This document shows positions 7,398 through 16,766 of a stretch of 64,000 nucleotides of DNA, piece after piece (the first letter of the stretch is position 1; every line of letters begins with the position of its first letter). This DNA is from Planctomycetaceae bacterium (GTDB lineage Bacteria; Planctomycetota; Planctomycetia; Pirellulales; Pirellulaceae). The position numbers and the translations under genes were made by a program. The DNA is taken from the NCBI GenBank assembly GCA_027487485.1, contig JAIYDN010000012.1, positions 124,001-188,000 on the forward strand, given 5' to 3'. The notes beneath the pieces were generated by a model. It was given only the letters and a program-made list of their open reading frames with translations. It searched no databases and had not been told where the DNA came from.

Positions 7398-9599
7398 TTA
7401 CGGCTGTACTAAGCGAACGATAGGGGCTGGGCGATTCGTTTCTCGAACGTTCGGGAACAAATACTGGCTTGTATTGTATCCCGCCGTCCCCCCGTTATCG
7501 ACATTGGGACCGGGCGTCTGAGCGATTCCCGTCTGTTGTGCGGATGCAATGATGATACCTGGTTTCATGGGCTCGTTGTATGCTTGGTTGGTCCAGGCAT
7601 GCGGCAGAGTCAAAAGTCCGGCAAGGGCTGGCTGCTGTGCTGATTTACGCAAATGCTCTACCAAGATTCGTCTCACTTCAAGAACCGCTCTTGCCGTTCG
7701 ATGAATATCTTGGTGTCGGGATTGGACCAAGATCTCGCTGTCGACATCGTCCATGTGAGCGCTCTCGACATTCACGATCCCATCGCTGTCGGTGGCGTCT
7801 TTGCCGAACCAATTGGATTTTTCCATGATGCCGATGATGTTGTGATAGTTCACCCAAGGAGCCCGTCTTGCTCGCAGCATGGTGGGGAAAATGGGAGACT
7901 CCGGACTGAGTGAATCGATACTGGTGGTAGTGGTGAGAAGTTCTGTGTTGCGAAACAGACCAGGGTTTTGCCGGATCAGCGAATTCCCCATGTCAGTGAT
8001 GCTGCTGGGCAACGTAATCACATTCCGCCCAATCCATCGGGTGTAGTCGTTCGCATAGTCACTGCCGCGGTGTGGCGTGCCAATGGTAACCACACGTTTG
8101 ATCGAATTGTTGGGATGAAAGAACAAAGCTGCTGCAAGACGTTGACGTTCTTCATCGTCACCGCGAACTTTTTCGTAAGGTTCATCGCTGAGAATTTTCC
8201 AGAATTCTTCGCCGCTCTCGATAGTCTGCATTCGCGAGACCAATCCTCCCATGCTGTGCCCAACCAGGACCATGTTGTCGAGCAACGGATGCGATCCGTC
8301 AGGATCGAGAGTCTTACGCAGTTCGAAAAGATCGCTACGCATTTGAGTTGCACTGACCCAGAATGGCTGCCCAGTTGGATACTGGTAAAACCAAAATTGG
8401 TAATTGCGTCGGAGCTCTTGAAAGGACCTTAGGTCGTTAAACATAGGCATCCAAGTCAACGGACTTGACCACAGACCATGCACCATCACGACGGGAATTC
8501 GGTTGGGATCATAAGGCTCTAGCATGTAGATTCCCCGAAGCTTTTCCGACTTGTTTGGGTCAAACAAACCCAAATTGCTGTTGGTTTGTTCGCGAAACTT
8601 CGGATTGTCCAGGAAGTAGGCAAGCGGGGTGCTCAAGTCGGACTGCAAAGGCACGGTTCGGGCGTTGAGTTCGATGTCTGTTGAGTCTAGAGGATCATGC
8701 AGTTCCAAGACGCACGGGTGCCGATGTTGGGAGTCTCGTGACACGTGAATGGTAGGTGACGTGACGCGAAGAAGGGCCGTTACGGGGAATGAGAGTCCTT
8801 CTGGGTAGTATTTCTCTTCTTCATCCGTCTCTTGATGGGGTTGTCGTACCGCGATCATCGGCACTCCCACACCGTAGCTAAGATTGGCGGATTCCAGCCC
8901 TTTGACTTGGAAATCGCTGCAGAACTTCAAGGATTCAAAGTCCGCTTCGTGCCACGCGCCACGGGACACTACCTGGACGTCATAGTCCTTTTTGGAAGTC
9001 GAAATCCGGTAACTGTTGCCTGGCTTCAGGTTTCCTTGCTTGCTTACTAGTCGCAAGGTAGCTTCGAGGGCTGCGTTGTAAAGATCGCACGCGCCACGAA
9101 ACTGGGGGTCGTAAGGGTTTCTTGAAACATCTAGCTCTGGACAGAACAAGTACAAATAAGCGTTGCTCACGGCAACCGTATACATGTCCAGCGCACTTCC
9201 CTCTTTGCTCGCTTTTTCTGCTTTACTTCCAATCGTGTACGCGAGTTCGGAAATTGCGTAGACCTTCTCGGCCCCCTTCTCGTCCATCGCAAGCTCTTGC
9301 AATTGAACAAGGCATTCCTCCGGATTCGACTTATACAAATCAAGTAGAGCATAGTGTCGCAACAGAGTTGTTGTTCTTTGCGTAACCTTGGGCCCCGTGC
9401 GCGAAAGCAGATCCAACGATTCCGTGAGGGGATTGTTGGGAGTGCTGCGCATTTGGACGTACTTTTGCGTCGCACAACCGGTGCTTATCAGGAAGAACAT
9501 TCCCACGAAGAATACGCAGAAGCAAAAGCGATCCCAAGGCCGTAGCCATGGCAACCGCTTCGCAGCTTGCGTTTCGAACGTGTGGACCCAAACGAACAT
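7398..9599 (-). CDS. Secreted or lipid-anchored alpha/beta hydrolase (PGAP1/lipase-like)
   Basis: A hydrophobic segment (FCFCVFFVGMFFLISTGC) is followed by Cys, suggesting an exported protein, perhaps a lipoprotein, though the lipobox is not ideal. The C-terminal half is an alpha/beta hydrolase: VVMVHGLWSSPLTW for the oxyanion region, the nucleophile elbow GHSMGG (Ser 449 in this numbering) and an acid/His region near DGIVNVESAHM. The N-terminal 300 residues contain helical repeats and a beta-rich part with no known motif. Start: ATG at 9599 has GGAAGG a few bases upstream; an ATG at 9647 would add 16 residues and has no SD. It is probably an esterase acting on lipids or esters; the substrate is unknown. 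yidD follows directly. Confidence 0.82.
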   Translation of the reverse strand: MFVWVHTFETQAAKRLPWLRPWDRFCFCVFFVGMFFLISTGCATQKYVQMRSTPNNPLTESLDLLSRTGPKVTQRTTTLLRHYALLDLYKSNPEECLVQLQELAMDEKGAEKVYAISELAYTIGSKAEKASKEGSALDMYTVAVSNAYLYLFCPELDVSRNPYDPQFRGACDLYNAALEATLRLVSKQGNLKPGNSYRISTSKKDYDVQVVSRGAWHEADFESLKFCSDFQVKGLESANLSYGVGVPMIAVRQPHQETDEEEKYYPEGLSFPVTALLRVTSPTIHVSRDSQHRHPCVLELHDPLDSTDIELNARTVPLQSDLSTPLAYFLDNPKFREQTNSNLGLFDPNKSEKLRGIYMLEPYDPNRIPVVMVHGLWSSPLTWMPMFNDLRSFQELRRNYQFWFYQYPTGQPFWVSATQMRSDLFELRKTLDPDGSHPLLDNMVLVGHSMGGLVSRMQTIESGEEFWKILSDEPYEKVRGDDEERQRLAAALFFHPNNSIKRVVTIGTPHRGSDYANDYTRWIGRNVITLPSSITDMGNSLIRQNPGLFRNTELLTTTTSIDSLSPESPIFPTMLRARRAPWVNYHNIIGIMEKSNWFGKDATDSDGIVNVESAHMDDVDSEILVQSRHQDIHRTARAVLEVRRILVEHLRKSAQQPALAGLLTLPHAWTNQAYNEPMKPGIIIASAQQTGIAQTPGPNVDNGGTAGYNTSQYLFPNVRETNRPAPIVRLVQP

Positions 9600-9785
9600 G
9601 GAACCTTCCGGAAAAAAGAAACTCAGCACATATTGTTCAGGGTTCATAGCAACAATGGCATGCTTCTAGCAATGGCAATGATTTCCATCCTCGCGCAAGA
9701 GTCGTCTCCCAAGGAATCAGAAAATGGGATACATTGCTGGGAAGTGGGCAAATACGATTGCCCTCGATTTCTTGCTCAATGTCCC

Positions 9786-9791
9786 AGGAGG
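9786..9791 (+). promoter_or_regulatory. Strong Shine-Dalgarno site before the PstS-like gene
   Basis: AGGAGG lies 8 nt before ATG at 9800. It fixes the start at a methionine immediately before a good signal peptide and rules out the longer frame beginning at 9734. Confidence 0.8.
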
Positions 9792-9799
9792 TGGCGTCT

Positions 9800-10921
9800 A
9801 TGTTGAAGCGATATGGTCTGAATGCTGTTCGTTTAGCTATCATTGTTTATTTGTTCTGTTCCGCAGCAATTCTGCAGGCTCAAACTCAAGCGACCCCCGC
9901 AAGTCAAACCAAACCGGCCAGCGGGAAACAAGACGCTTCTCAGGGGGCGCCTCAAGGCACACTCAGCCCAGCGAACATTGCATCCGCGACCCAAAGTGAA
10001 ATGGAACACGCCGCGATCACTCATTTGATCGAGTCGATTGAGCCGTATTTTAAAAAGAAAGAAATCAAAGGGACCGCGACGCTTGCTGGCTCGACAACAA
10101 TGCTAGCATTAGGGAAGTCATGGTCCGACCGGTTTAAAAAATTCCATCCTGAAGTTGCGTTTACACGTGGGGTGGATGGAACCGAAGCCGCTTTGAAAGC
10201 CCTCTCGGAGGACCCGAGTGTGATAGCCGGGGTTAGTCGACCGTTGACGGATGAAGACACCGCGATGCTGAAGAAGGGGAAGTGCAAAGATCCCCTCGCG
10301 ATTATTGTAGCGCTGGATCCGCTTGCTTTGTATGTGCACAAGGATAATCCGATCGCTGGAATTACGCCTCAGCAATTGGAATCAATTTTCCGTGCACCCG
10401 GTGGTAACAACAAGCATGCTGCTGTATGGGGTGACGTTAGCGTTGCGGGAGAGATTGCCGCCAAGCCCGTTCGAATTCACTCTCGAAGTGAAACGAGCGG
10501 CACAACAACGTTCATCAAGCAAATGATTTTGCAGAATGGCGAAATGGCGAAAGAGGCTCAGTCGCACCGGACCAGTGAGGAGATTTGCAAGGCAATCGGA
10601 GCCGATTTACAAGGTGTCGGAATTTGTGGGTTCGGTGAAGCAACTCCTGACGTGAAAGCCGTTCCCTTGATTTTGAATGGTGCTCGCATTCCTGCTACGG
10701 AACAAGCTTTTCTCTCAGGCCAGTATCCATTTGTTCGTCCGCTTTTGTTGGTCATCGACAAATCGCAATTAGCCAGCGACGGCGGCTTGCGAGAAGCCGT
10801 ACTGCGTTACATTCTCAGTCGAGATGGCCAACTGGAGGCCGTTCGCGCAGGCTTCTTCCCAATGGACCCCGCATTCATTCGCCAAGAGCTTGACCAAATC
10901 AGCGGTCCTCAAATGCGATAA
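9800..10921 (+). CDS. PstS-like phosphate/anion-binding protein
   Basis: 373 residues, exported: signal peptide MLKRYGLNAVRLAIIVYLFC followed by SAAILQAQ. The mature protein has a Q/A/T/S-rich linker and then a PBP-like fold: KGTATLAGSTTML, a VDGTEAALKAL helix, GVSRPLTDED, and the anion-binding SETSGTTTFIKQM motif. This matches PstS-like substrate-binding proteins (PF12849-type). No pstC, pstA, pstB or phoU is near, so it may serve a distant transporter or act as a phosphate scavenger or sensor. The strong AGGAGG indicates efficient translation. Confidence 0.85.
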   Translation: MLKRYGLNAVRLAIIVYLFCSAAILQAQTQATPASQTKPASGKQDASQGAPQGTLSPANIASATQSEMEHAAITHLIESIEPYFKKKEIKGTATLAGSTTMLALGKSWSDRFKKFHPEVAFTRGVDGTEAALKALSEDPSVIAGVSRPLTDEDTAMLKKGKCKDPLAIIVALDPLALYVHKDNPIAGITPQQLESIFRAPGGNNKHAAVWGDVSVAGEIAAKPVRIHSRSETSGTTTFIKQMILQNGEMAKEAQSHRTSEEICKAIGADLQGVGICGFGEATPDVKAVPLILNGARIPATEQAFLSGQYPFVRPLLLVIDKSQLASDGGLREAVLRYILSRDGQLEAVRAGFFPMDPAFIRQELDQISGPQMR

Positions 10922-11018
10922 CTCCACCGACGCGGCAACGCCGTGTTGTACTTCACAAGCGATGTGCCGACGGACACTCAATCATCAATTCAAATAGCAA
11001 TCTAGGAAACCCTTCAAC

Positions 11019-12305
11019 ATGACTCTTTCAAAACTCTTGCATTTACCGGTCTTATCTGGTTTTGTTTTTGCGTCCTTGGCCAATTCGACTAGTTTCGGCC
11101 AGGGCTGGTTGGACTATGCACGCAACGCGCAGCCCAAAGTGAATGTGGGAGCACCCAACAACTTCAACACGTCGGGTGGATTCCCCTCCACTTCGTTCCC
11201 TTCAACCTCCTTCCCGTCGACTTCGGCCCCGCAAAATTCTTCCTTCAATACCAACCCAGCCAACTCCGGAATGACCAGCACTGGTTCCTACGGCGTGGGG
11301 CCGATGCTGGTACCTAATCGCAAGGACTGGAAGCTGGGTGTAAAAATTCAAAACACCGATATCGGCGCGCGAGTTACACAAGTCGAACCCGGCAGCGCGG
11401 GGCAGCAGGCTGGTCTCGAGCCCAACGATATCATCGTGGCCGTCGGTGGCAGCAGAATCGGAGCCTACGACAATCGCATTGTTGAACTTGCCGAAGAGCT
11501 TCGGCGCAACACCGATAGCATGGGACGAGTTTCCTTGTTGGTACTTGATTCGAGACAACAAAGGCTCCAGGCTCTGCCTGTCTCCATGAACAGCACTTCC
11601 AGTTCCATGACCGGTTCGGTCATGACGCGCGATCGAATGCAGTTACCTTACGGTGCAATGCTTACCGTCCAATTGCAGAACGCTGGTAAGCCGTTTTATG
11701 AGATTCTTGGTGGCAAGTCGGTAACCCAAGCCAATAGTGGAATGCCTATCCCTTTCGAACTCAACTTCGATCCACGATACATTGATCCTCGGGACCAATA
11801 TCAGTTGATCGCATTCATTTCGTCGGGAAATCAAGAGCTTTATCGCTTATCGCAACCCATGCCAATCAATCCGAACGCTCTGGGCCAACCGATTAACTTG
11901 CTTTTGGAACAGTCTCAGGGTGGTGGTTTTGCAAACACAGGCTCGCTAAACAACAGCCAAGGTAACGTCGTAAGCGTGGGCTATCCGTCTCAGGTGGATT
12001 CCAATGCCGTCAATCAACTGTACATCAAGATTCTTGGTCGAGTTCCAAGCGCCAAGGAGACTCTAGCTTGGAATTCTTACTTGCAAGGAGGGGGGAACTC
12101 GATCAACGATGTGGCTGCCAAACTTCTGTCCAGCCCTCAGTACCGCGATCGCTTCTCAAACGAGTCTGCTTACTTCCAACAAGTGATTCAATTGACTTCC
12201 AATCGAGTCCCTAGCCAGCAGGAATTGTCGTTTTGGCTAACGCGACTTCAAGCAACTGGTTCTCCCGAAGTTGTTATTAGTGAAATCTTGCAAAAGAACC
12301 AATAA
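11019..12305 (+). CDS. Secreted PDZ + YbaY-like + DUF4214-like protein
   Basis: 428 residues with an N-terminal signal sequence (LPVLSGFVFASLANS...FGQ). Domains in order: a Ser/Thr/Asn-rich linker with three FPSTS repeats (about 55-69); a PDZ domain (about 105-190; LGVKIQNTDIGARVTQVEPG, then AGLEPNDIIVAVGG); a YbaY/YscW-like beta domain (about 205-295; RMQLPYGAMLTVQL, PIPFELNFDPRYIDP); and a C-terminal DUF4214-like helical part (about 330-428; VNQLYIKILGRVPSAKE). No protease domain is present, so the PDZ domain probably works in binding. The stop codon directly abuts the stop of holB on the other strand. Confidence 0.82.
   Translation: MTLSKLLHLPVLSGFVFASLANSTSFGQGWLDYARNAQPKVNVGAPNNFNTSGGFPSTSFPSTSFPSTSAPQNSSFNTNPANSGMTSTGSYGVGPMLVPNRKDWKLGVKIQNTDIGARVTQVEPGSAGQQAGLEPNDIIVAVGGSRIGAYDNRIVELAEELRRNTDSMGRVSLLVLDSRQQRLQALPVSMNSTSSSMTGSVMTRDRMQLPYGAMLTVQLQNAGKPFYEILGGKSVTQANSGMPIPFELNFDPRYIDPRDQYQLIAFISSGNQELYRLSQPMPINPNALGQPINLLLEQSQGGGFANTGSLNNSQGNVVSVGYPSQVDSNAVNQLYIKILGRVPSAKETLAWNSYLQGGGNSINDVAAKLLSSPQYRDRFSNESAYFQQVIQLTSNRVPSQQELSFWLTRLQATGSPEVVISEILQKNQ
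11181..11225 (+). repeat. Three tandem 15-bp repeats coding FPSTS
   Basis: Units at 11181-11195, 11196-11210 and 11211-11225 encode the same five residues but differ at third positions, so the amino acids rather than the bases appear to be kept. They lie in the linker before the PDZ domain. Confidence 0.85.
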
Positions 12306-13358
12306 CTAAGCTCTGGAAATAACCGCAAGATCAGCAGCCCACGCTTCGATCAGCGAAGCTGGGCTGACCATTCGATCGAGATGCTCGCGAGCTTCGATGC
12401 AACGTTGGATGGCAGAGACAAAGGACTGGCTGTCCAAAGCAGAAAGACGGCCGAATCTTCCGTCGGAAATCTTATTGCGCGTCGTTCCTGTGGATTCGAT
12501 TTCGATCCCTTCACGCATTGCGGAGCGATAAAAAAACAACGCGAAGTCGAGAATGACTTTCAGTCGCTCGCGGCGAGGTTGCGATTCCGTGCCCACCGAT
12601 TCCATATTGCCTTGCACGGCTTTAGCCAGTTTGGCGAAGTCGAGCGGTTTCTGAACCAAATGATGGAACAGCTCCTCTCGAAACGAAGACAATTCTTCAT
12701 TGAGCCAATTCGCGACTTGAGCCATGGATCCAGCGGCTTGACTGGCTAGAATCGTTGCTTGCTGGGGTTCGCTCACCAGTCCATTGCGCAAAATCAAAAG
12801 GGACAATTCATCGGTGTTCAGCGCCTGAAATCTCGCCATTTGGCATCGCGAACGAATGGTGGGTAATTGTCGCTGAACGCTCGTGCTGATCAGAAAAATA
12901 AGCGAACCCGGTGGGGGTTCCTCCAGAGTCTTCAGCAGGCAATTTGCCCCTTCCTCGTTCAGCGTATCTGCGTCATCGATGATGGCAATCTTTCGGCGTC
13001 CAGAATAAGGGCGCATTCGAAGCTCATAGCAGAGGCCCGATCGCATCCGCATTTCTCCTTCCCCGATCAATTGGTCCAGAACCAGAGTGGTTTTCTCGGG
13101 TCGGCGAGCAATTTCAATCAGGTCGGGATGGCTTCCTGCGTCGATCTGAGCGCATGTCTCGCATCGGCAACAAGGAGCGAAGTCCGAAGGGGAGGCTCCG
13201 GTGCATAGCATGGTTTTGGCCAGTAGTCGCGCAAAAGTGCGTTTGCCAATACCATCGGGGCCAACCATCAAGAACGTGCTAGCAAGTCGGTTGCTTTGGA
13301 TCGCATTGCGAAACCACTGACGCTGTCGCGAATGCCCCACATAAGAATTCCAGTCCAT
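12306..13358 (-). CDS. holB: DNA polymerase III delta-prime subunit
   Basis: Clamp-loader subunit (350 residues). AAA+ features: P-loop GPDGIGKR at 33-40, a zinc-binding cysteine set C52/C63/C66/C69 (PCCRCETC), KIAIIDDADTLNEEGAN (Walker B-like), LLKTLEEPPPGSLIFLIST, and the arginine finger TIRSRCQ. The start is ATG at 13358 with GGAG 8 nt upstream; a longer frame from 13445 would run through the preceding gene. It is the last gene of a minus-strand operon, 11 bp behind a membrane-protein gene. Its own stop abuts the stop of the PDZ-protein gene. Confidence 0.93.
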   Translation of the reverse strand: MDWNSYVGHSRQRQWFRNAIQSNRLASTFLMVGPDGIGKRTFARLLAKTMLCTGASPSDFAPCCRCETCAQIDAGSHPDLIEIARRPEKTTLVLDQLIGEGEMRMRSGLCYELRMRPYSGRRKIAIIDDADTLNEEGANCLLKTLEEPPPGSLIFLISTSVQRQLPTIRSRCQMARFQALNTDELSLLILRNGLVSEPQQATILASQAAGSMAQVANWLNEELSSFREELFHHLVQKPLDFAKLAKAVQGNMESVGTESQPRRERLKVILDFALFFYRSAMREGIEIESTGTTRNKISDGRFGRLSALDSQSFVSAIQRCIEAREHLDRMVSPASLIEAWAADLAVISRA

Positions 13359-13369
13359 CGCCGACTCCG

Positions 13370-13906
13370 CTATTGAGCTTTGGGGTGGGAATTGGGATCG
13401 AAAATGGGAGGCAGTTTGAGACGTAACCCTCGAATGGTGAGCCAACCCAACATGTCGTTTTGCACACTCGCTCGTTCGCGATCCGAACTAAGTAATTTGG
13501 TGAGGGCTGGAAGTTGAAAATCTTCGGAGCCCCACTGCGCATTCTCTGTCAGATTGGGGATCGCTTGTTCCAGTGTCGCGGCCGCAACAGACTGGGCATC
13601 AAATTGGCTCGCTTGATCGAAGCTGCTTCGAAACTTTGCCAGTTGTGCTAACTTAGCCGGATCTGCGCTCGAATCCATCATGGATTTTTCCAATCGGTCG
13701 TAGCGAGCTTTCAGTTCCTGTGAAGCGTTCGGCCAGAGCGAGCGTACCTGCTCCAGCCGATTCATGATCACTTGGAAACGATATCCCATGCCAAATGTGA
13801 GCGCGCTCAATAGTACCAAAATCGGCACGAAGCAAATCACGAAAACGCGGCCAGGAATACCGCGTGCTTTCTTCGTACCGCCTTGTTCTATGGCACCGGC
13901 ACTCAC
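13370..13906 (-). CDS. Single-pass membrane protein of unknown function
   Basis: 178 residues with one clear membrane segment (about 20-43; GRVFVICFVPILVLLSALTFG) after a short N-terminus. The remainder is mainly helical (RLEQVRSLWPNASQELKARYD...) and should lie outside the membrane. It has no cysteines or known motif. Its ATG overlaps the TGA of the oxidoreductase gene by four bases, and holB follows after 11 bp, so it is a true member of the operon. Family not recognised. Confidence 0.8.
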   Translation of the reverse strand: MSAGAIEQGGTKKARGIPGRVFVICFVPILVLLSALTFGMGYRFQVIMNRLEQVRSLWPNASQELKARYDRLEKSMMDSSADPAKLAQLAKFRSSFDQASQFDAQSVAAATLEQAIPNLTENAQWGSEDFQLPALTKLLSSDRERASVQNDMLGWLTIRGLRLKLPPIFDPNSHPKAQ

Positions 13907-15720
13907 GCTAGACTGCCACCGTGAATCTTGTAGCCTTCCAGCTGTTTTGTTTCTTCAACGACACTGCTGCCGTCCGGGGTTTCATCGGATTTGACGTTGA
14001 ACCAAGATTCTTCGAACTTAACGAAGCCCGCTTCCCCGCGTGCACCACGTTTCATGGCGACGTTGGTGGTTAACGCAATGACAGCGTCCGCCATAGCAAC
14101 TTCTGGGTAGCACTTGGGGCGGTTGTTCGGGTCTGGGTTTCGGATGCAGTATGCCCAGTGCTCGATCTCTTCGGTGTAACCACGGCTCACGGGACCAGCG
14201 GCGGCTGCGGCCTTTGCAACGGGAGCGGAAGACCCGCCACTTGCTTGGGTATCCAGAACGTAGCCACCCTTGTTTGCTTTGACCCCCACGGAAGCGGCGG
14301 TGTCTGAACCTGCATAGAGCAATACTTCTTGCTCTTTGTCAATGATCATGGTCCCCTTGGTGCCCATGACCACTTCGCCGTACCCGCCGTATCCGTTTCC
14401 GTTGATCGACGAATAGGTGACTACGATTTTCTTGTTTGGGTCCTGGTCGTAGCCAGGAACCCGTTTCATGTCTGGAATTTTGTATCCGATATCGAATTGC
14501 GGGTCGTATTCAGGGCCAGGGAATTCGAAGGAGCAGTAAACGTGGTCGTCTGCGTCACGGTCGGCAGGGAATATATGCCGCCCACCGACAGCATGAACGG
14601 TCAAAGGATGAGCCTTCTTGCCGTCCGCGCGAAGAGCGCTGCAGAAGATCGTTGCTGCGTCCAATTGATGGCTTCCCAGTTCTGCCATCAATCCGCCTCC
14701 CGTCCGATCGAAAATTCGCCAGCGAACGAGTTCTTCCATAGCGGATCGAGTTCGCCCGGCCATCTGTCGATCGAGGTATCCAAACTTACTGGCATCGATA
14801 TCTTTGTCCAACATCCAGGCGGTCCACTGCGCCACTTTTTTCTTGAGCAAGTCAATCTCAGTAGGGTTTTTAGCTTCGGAAAGCTCTTTTTCGAAAGCTG
14901 CCAACTCCTTGGCAATTCGGCTTTGCTTACCTTCTTCTCCAGGTTCGCCCCCTGGCAGCCATGGTTTCCACGAATCGTTACCGGGCAGGTTACCTCGATG
15001 CCATTGGGCTCGGATGTGATGCAATTGACCGATCATACCCCAGCGCAGCAGGTGTACGGCATTATCGTAGAGCACACTATAATGGCGTTGGTGACCGGTG
15101 GCACAGTGAATGGGATGACCATCTTTGTCCGTTTGTTGGTCGGCAACGCGAGCCATCACCTTGCACTGAGCAACGTTATGGGCCATCAGCTTTTCAGTAA
15201 GAACATGCTTCTTTTTCATCATCGCCTGAACGGCAATTGGTGCGTGCAAGTGAAGAGGCAATGCGATGATTACCGCTTCGATAGAATCATCGTTAAGCAA
15301 TGCTTCGATACCGCCGTTGGTTCCATCGTAGACAGTTACGTTTCGCCGCGCTTCTTCTTCGCTGGAGTAGTTGTATTGCTTGATCAATCCTGGCCTTGCG
15401 ATAGCTAACGAGGGCTTGGCCCAATCTCCATGGAATGCGCGATGGATGCTGCTCGGGCGGATGTCCGCAATGGCTTTGACCTGCACGTAATCCGGAGAGC
15501 AACCACCGATCAAAACATTGCCTTCGTCTCCTGTACCGATAACTCCGATCCGAACAGGATCGCCCACTTTCTGGTACCCGAAATACATAGCTCCCAGCCC
15601 GCCACCGGATACTGCGCCCGCACCGACGATTCCTTGCATGAATTCGCGGCGGGTGAAACCAACCGCTTCGTCAAAATTGTTTCGACCTGTTGTTCTATCT
15701 TCTGGGCTGAGTTCATTCAT
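13903..15720 (-). CDS. Tat-exported Gfo/Idh/MocA-family oxidoreductase
   Basis: 605 residues. The N-terminus carries a twin-arginine signal (TRREFMQGIVGAGAVSGGG), as in many planctomycete members. The Rossmann fold follows (RIGVIGTGDEGNVLIGG), then VIIALPLHLHAPIAVQAMMKKKH and TEKLMAHNVAQCK, which replaces the usual EKPMA, and HCATGHQRHY. The C-terminal Gfo/Idh domain is long, with an Ala/Gly-rich insertion (about 495-510). The likely substrate is a sugar or inositol derivative using NAD(P); it cannot be specified. It lies 80 bp behind a DoxX gene and overlaps the next gene by ATGA. Confidence 0.9.
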   Translation of the reverse strand: MNELSPEDRTTGRNNFDEAVGFTRREFMQGIVGAGAVSGGGLGAMYFGYQKVGDPVRIGVIGTGDEGNVLIGGCSPDYVQVKAIADIRPSSIHRAFHGDWAKPSLAIARPGLIKQYNYSSEEEARRNVTVYDGTNGGIEALLNDDSIEAVIIALPLHLHAPIAVQAMMKKKHVLTEKLMAHNVAQCKVMARVADQQTDKDGHPIHCATGHQRHYSVLYDNAVHLLRWGMIGQLHHIRAQWHRGNLPGNDSWKPWLPGGEPGEEGKQSRIAKELAAFEKELSEAKNPTEIDLLKKKVAQWTAWMLDKDIDASKFGYLDRQMAGRTRSAMEELVRWRIFDRTGGGLMAELGSHQLDAATIFCSALRADGKKAHPLTVHAVGGRHIFPADRDADDHVYCSFEFPGPEYDPQFDIGYKIPDMKRVPGYDQDPNKKIVVTYSSINGNGYGGYGEVVMGTKGTMIIDKEQEVLLYAGSDTAASVGVKANKGGYVLDTQASGGSSAPVAKAAAAAGPVSRGYTEEIEHWAYCIRNPDPNNRPKCYPEVAMADAVIALTTNVAMKRGARGEAGFVKFEESWFNVKSDETPDGSSVVEETKQLEGYKIHGGSLA

Positions 15721-15800
15721 TACAAATTCTCCTGAATATGGTTAGGCAGATCGTGAGATCTTTGTCCGCGATGGAACAGGTTAATGGATGGCTAGGGTCG

Positions 15801-16766
15801 TTAAACTTTGATATTCGAACTACGACGTCTCGGAGCGTTTCGGTTCCAAAAACTCCATGGCAAGAAATCGAGTCCGGCGTAGCGTCCCGCATCGGAAAAC
15901 GCCAAGAAGAAGCACGCCATCATTTCGATAGCTTGGTAATACGTAGGTTGCGAGCCGTAGCTGCCTGGGAACTGAGTCAACACAACGGATGCCAAGAAGA
16001 TGCCTGCTGCCAAGCCAGCAACAGGAGTTAGTAATCCGACGATCAATAATATGCCTACGGCCATATCGAAGATCGGGATAATCTTGTCAATCAACTTCAC
16101 GTCGACCGGCGAGCTGCTAGGAAGGCTGAAGACGGCATACATTTTTCCGTCCTTCCCTCGCTGGGATTCCGTAGCAAGGTCGTTGATTTGTTTTTCAAAC
16201 TGGGCGTTGATCTTGTCGATATCTGCGAGCGCTGGACGAACTAGGGCTCTCCATTCGGATTCGATAGTATCTTTTTGCTTTCGCATCGAAGCAACATTGT
16301 TTCGCATCACATCTTCTTGGAGACCTGCGATACGCACGTTGCCTTTCTTGTGCTCTTCTATCTTGGCCTTCCATGTGCTGTACGTATCAGCCAATTGAGC
16401 TCGACTCTCTACAATGATCTCTTCCGCAGCAGTGACTTGTGCTTCATTGAATTCAAACAGCTTCGTTGCTTCGCCGACAAACCGGCGATATTCCATTTCC
16501 AATGGGCTACCCTCATAGGTATCCTTCGGCCCTTTCTCCTTCACCGGGCCTGTGTTGAGCCTGAGGCTCCCATCGTAGTCGGGGATCATCGATTGGAACT
16601 TGGATGCCAACGGGCCTTTGGCTGCGGACAGGAAACCTGTCGAAGAGAATCCCCCTTTTTGAACCTTGTCCGACCCTTCCATAAAGAAGTGCCAGCCAAC
16701 CACCACTCGTAAAATGACCAAAGCAATGATTGCTGGAATTCCGAGTCTGGCTTTTTGAAGTAGCAT
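15801..16766 (-). CDS. DoxX-family membrane protein with a large insertion
   Basis: 321 residues. The first membrane segment (about 9-30; LGIPAIIALVILRVVVGWHF) and the last three (about 229-305; DMAVGILLIVGLLTPVAGLA, a second and a third) form a DoxX-like four-helix unit. Between segments 1 and 2 lies an insertion of about 190 residues, helical and charged, that ordinary DoxX proteins (about 130-150 residues) do not have. DoxX relatives are linked to quinol or thiosulfate oxidation, but this gene has no such partners. It is the first gene of the operon with the Gfo/Idh oxidoreductase. Confidence 0.83.
   Translation of the reverse strand: MLLQKARLGIPAIIALVILRVVVGWHFFMEGSDKVQKGGFSSTGFLSAAKGPLASKFQSMIPDYDGSLRLNTGPVKEKGPKDTYEGSPLEMEYRRFVGEATKLFEFNEAQVTAAEEIIVESRAQLADTYSTWKAKIEEHKKGNVRIAGLQEDVMRNNVASMRKQKDTIESEWRALVRPALADIDKINAQFEKQINDLATESQRGKDGKMYAVFSLPSSSPVDVKLIDKIIPIFDMAVGILLIVGLLTPVAGLAAGIFLASVVLTQFPGSYGSQPTYYQAIEMMACFFLAFSDAGRYAGLDFLPWSFWNRNAPRRRSSNIKV

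Noticed and set aside
14329-15408. Long plus-strand open frame of 359 codons
   Set aside because: It lies wholly antisense to the Gfo/Idh oxidoreductase gene, whose motifs are unmistakable. The antisense product is rich in His, Cys and Phe and has no family likeness.
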